From the NCBI RefSeq assembly GCF_000296815.2, contig NZ_CAIT01000004.1, positions 372,001-436,000 on the forward strand: a stretch of DNA of 64,000 nucleotides, written 5' to 3'. The position numbers and the translations under genes are program-made. How positions within the stretch are numbered: position 1 is the first letter of the stretch; each line of letters starts with the position of its first letter. This DNA comes from Fibrisoma limi BUZ 3. Lineage in GTDB: Bacteria; Bacteroidota; Bacteroidia; Cytophagales; Spirosomataceae. Below, in pieces: positions 62,310 to 64,000 of this stretch. Below the pieces are notes generated by a model, which was given only the letters and a program-made list of their open reading frames with translations, did no database searches and had not been told where the DNA came from.

Positions 62310-62850
62310 GGAAACTCCGATGCAAATCTACCGCAATCTTAAACAGTCAATTATTAAGAATTTATGTATTTGATGTGCCGATAAAACGCGCAATGCAACT
62401 CAAAGGCGCACTGGGGCTTTCGTTGCGAATTCTAAAATTTTATCCTTTATATCGAGTAAGTATGAGCAAAATATAGCGAAGGCAATTCAACCGGCCCGCA
62501 ACAAAAATTTTTACGGGCCGGCTAAACGTTTATGCATGTGCGAACAAGAACTTACCTTAATGCTTTCCCCGGTTTGCCGAGAATGTTACCGTACCCACGG
62601 ATCAACGACATTAACCCTGTCAGGACTTATAGTAATGTTAGTAGTTGGTTAGGCTGACTTAATCGCTTACAGCAAATGTAACCTCTTGTGCTTACAAGGA
62701 GTGGGAACCCCTATCTTTTACAATAGATTGCTAATCTCAAGTTCAGGCACCACCTGCCTGCCGTTCTGGTTTGCCCCAGCAATTTGGCATAGGGTAAAAT
62801 TACTCACTTATATGGGGCGAGAGCCAGATATTGTAATACTTGTAACACAA
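62310..62850. other. Intergenic region without visible gene
   Basis: About 540 bases from the EEP gene to the tRNA remnant. A minus-strand -7-like TAGATTTG lies at 62323-62330, a likely promoter for the EEP gene. A GC-rich hairpin lies at 62491-62521. The rest is AT-rich with stops in every frame. This is the last chromosomal stretch before the integrated element. Confidence 0.5.
62491..62521. terminator. GC-rich hairpin, orientation unknown
   Basis: CCGGCCCG (62491-62498) and CGGGCCGG (62514-62521) form an 8-bp stem; the loop of 15 bases holds AAAAATTTTT, itself a palindrome. It lies alone in the intergenic region, and no gene on plus reads into it within the window. Confidence 0.35.
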
Positions 62851-62851
62851 A

Positions 62852-62881
62852 AAAGCCTCAAATCGTGAGATTTGAGGCTTT
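62852..62881 (-). terminator. Terminator of the tRNA-Asn remnant
   Basis: AAAGCCTCAAATC (62852-62864) and GATTTGAGGCTTT (62869-62881) form a perfect 13-bp stem with a 4-base loop. On the minus strand it is followed by a run of six T. It directly follows the 3' end of the tRNA-Asn fragment, so it is the original terminator of that tRNA. Confidence 0.8.
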
Positions 62882-62884
62882 GTG

Positions 62885-62928
62885 CTCCCGAAGCTGGGCT
62901 CGAACCAGCGACCCTCTGATTAACAGTC
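62885..62928 (-). other. 3' half of a tRNA-Asn: attachment site of an integrated element
   Basis: On minus the sequence runs GACTGTTAATCAGAGGG, then the T-arm GCTGGTTCGAGCCCAGC, the acceptor strand TTCGGGA and discriminator G. GTT in the loop CTGTTAA is the Asn anticodon. The 5' half is missing: beyond 62928 the bases no longer pair with the anticodon stem, and no D-arm or 5' acceptor follows. A tyrosine recombinase gene starts 166 bases to the right. This is what remains at one end after integration into a tRNA gene: the displaced 3' end with its terminator. The rebuilt tRNA-Asn should be at the other end of the element, outside the window. CCA is not encoded. Confidence 0.8.
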
Positions 62929-63048
62929 GTATGTAATTTTATTCTTGTTATTTATTGTCGTTTGCCTGTATTTGTTAAAGTATTGAAAAACAGAACCTAA
63001 CAGGCGGTAAGGCTTTGCCATTGTTTATAGTTGTTGCGTGTTATTATG

Positions 63049-63056
63049 TAAGTTTG
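63049..63056 (+). promoter_or_regulatory. Probable -7 element of the integrase gene
   Basis: TAAGTTTG, a full TAnnTTTG match, 38 bases before the integrase start codon. No TTG is found at 19-21 bases upstream; the nearest are at 12, 15 and 25. Confidence 0.35.
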
Positions 63057-63093
63057 TGTATCAAACTGTGTTCACGCAAAAAAATATTAACGT

Positions 63094-64000
63094 ATGCCCA
63101 CAGGTAAATCAGAGGTTAAGCCCACTGCTGCGGTCGTCTTAGACACCCGGCGCCAAAAAGTCAATGGTACATTTCCCATTCGGCTACGAATAACGTACCA
63201 GCGAGAGCGTAAGTACTATTCCATCAGGTTGGACGATTTAACTTCTGAGGAATGGTATAAGCTGAGGAAAGCAGAACGTCTTAAAGACAAACGTTTGGTG
63301 GCTATGCGTGATGAAATTGCGGAGTACGAAAAGTTGGCCAAGGACATTATCAAAGAGATACCACGATTTTCGTTTGAACGTTTTGAAGAACGATATTTTG
63401 CCGACCATTCCATTGACGCTAAGTCGCGAGCCGATGACGTTTACATGGCTTTCACGGATGAGATTGCAAAGTTGCGAGGTCAAGGTCGTGTGTCAACCGC
63501 TAGTACATACGAAACAGCGCTTAATTCGCTTAAAAATTATAGGTCACGTTTACGGTTCACCGACCTAACCCCCAAACTTCTTGAAGAATACGAAAACCGT
63601 TTGGTACATGAGGGAAGATCAATCACAACAGTCGGAATATACTTGCGTAATCTACGGACGCTGGTAAATCAGGCTAAGGCGAAAGGGGTAATCACTGCTG
63701 CCGAGTACCCTTTCGGAAAGGGGAGGTATGAGATACCCGCTGCCAGAAACGTTAAGAAGGCCTTGACATTGTCAGAGATTGAGCGAATTTATAATTCGCC
63801 TACAGTGCCGGAGTCACCCGCTGATCGTGCCAAGGATTTGTGGTTTTTTTCTTATCTGTGTAACGGCATTAATGTGAAGGATATATGCCGCCTGAGGTGG
63901 GCCAATGTGGATCAGGACCGAATCACGTTCGTCAGAGCTAAAACGGCACGTACCAGAAAAAGCAATCAGAAGCCGATATCAATTATTGTGACCAAGGAGG
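63094..64000 (+). CDS. Tyrosine recombinase / integrase, 3' end outside window
   Basis: 302 codons are present, starting MPTGKSEVKPTAAVVLDTRR; the frame is open at the right edge. The N-terminal arm-binding domain (VNGTFPIRLRITYQRERKYYSIRL) is followed by a SAM-like core-binding domain (STASTYETALNSLKNY, then TPKLLEEYENRLVHEGRSITTVGIYLRNLRTLVNQA). The catalytic domain begins with KALTLSEIERIYNSP and WFFSYLCNGINVKDICRLRWANV. Arg I, which lambda Int has in TGQRVGDL, is Asn here (residue 260), as in other Bacteroidota integrases of the CTnDOT kind that lack this Arg. The later His, Arg and Tyr are not visible. Its place next to a tRNA-Asn fragment marks it as the integrase of a genomic island or conjugative element. 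Confidence 0.88.
   Translation, partial: MPTGKSEVKPTAAVVLDTRRQKVNGTFPIRLRITYQRERKYYSIRLDDLTSEEWYKLRKAERLKDKRLVAMRDEIAEYEKLAKDIIKEIPRFSFERFEERYFADHSIDAKSRADDVYMAFTDEIAKLRGQGRVSTASTYETALNSLKNYRSRLRFTDLTPKLLEEYENRLVHEGRSITTVGIYLRNLRTLVNQAKAKGVITAAEYPFGKGRYEIPAARNVKKALTLSEIERIYNSPTVPESPADRAKDLWFFSYLCNGINVKDICRLRWANVDQDRITFVRAKTARTRKSNQKPISIIVTKE

Noticed and set aside
62323-62358. Pho-box-like site before the EEP gene
   Set aside because: The -7 element TAGATTTG is good, but ATTAAG is one base out of register and the 10-base position lacks a hexamer.
62852-62928. Complete tRNA gene on the minus strand
   Set aside because: Only the part from the anticodon loop to the 3' end is present; no D-arm or 5' acceptor strand can be found to the right.

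Overview
The window looks like chromosome from a Bacteroidota bacterium of the order Cytophagales, most like Spirosoma and relatives. This is inferred from gene content, not from a database match. Supporting signs are two SusC/SusD pairs, a CHASE3/GAF hybrid histidine kinase with three receiver domains, a DUF4783 protein, a very large SdrD-B/Ig-like surface protein, genes without clear Shine-Dalgarno sites, and -7 elements of the TAnnTTTG type.

Layout. 1-5400: a partial S9 peptidase, a YcxB-like membrane protein, a DUF4783 protein, a PRPP-binding phosphoribosyltransferase, a 58-residue membrane protein and a SNF2 helicase. 6259-21564: one giant secreted protein with about 38 Ig/PKD-like repeats followed by SdrD-B-like domains. 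21846-28931: a five-gene signalling cluster (REC-PAS kinase, CHASE3-HAMP-GAF hybrid kinase, lone receiver, CheR, REC-less CheB). 29202-31174: an AraC regulator, an exported DinB-like protein and an NTF2-like protein.

31760-62269 is a phosphorus-scavenging locus of about 30 kb. Six genes on the minus strand (SusC, SusD, NPP-type phosphodiesterase, SusC, SusD, YVTN-propeller/phosphoesterase) diverge from a PhoB-like response regulator. The regulator is followed by a C-P lyase set: phnG-H-I-J-K-L-M, a 2H phosphoesterase, a hexapeptide transferase, then phnD, a ThiE/TenI-like gene, phnC-E-E and a second phnM. phnN and an endonuclease/exonuclease/phosphatase-family gene lie on the other strand at the end. 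SusC/D porins and secreted or periplasmic phosphoesterases would take up organophosphates, while PhnCDE and the C-P lyase would handle phosphonates.

Two results stand out. First, five promoters in this locus (susC, phnG, phnD, phnC, second phnM) share one architecture: CCTAAY-like hexamers repeated every 11 bp, with the last register ending exactly 10 bp before a TAnnTTTG-like -7 element. This is a candidate Pho box, and it ties the SusCD operon to the phosphonate genes. Second, PhnJ keeps the glycyl-radical site but lacks two of the three Fe-S cysteines and the thiyl-radical cysteine of E. coli PhnJ.

The right end (62885-64000) is the start of an integrated element: the 3' part of a tRNA-Asn with its terminator, then a truncated tyrosine recombinase gene.
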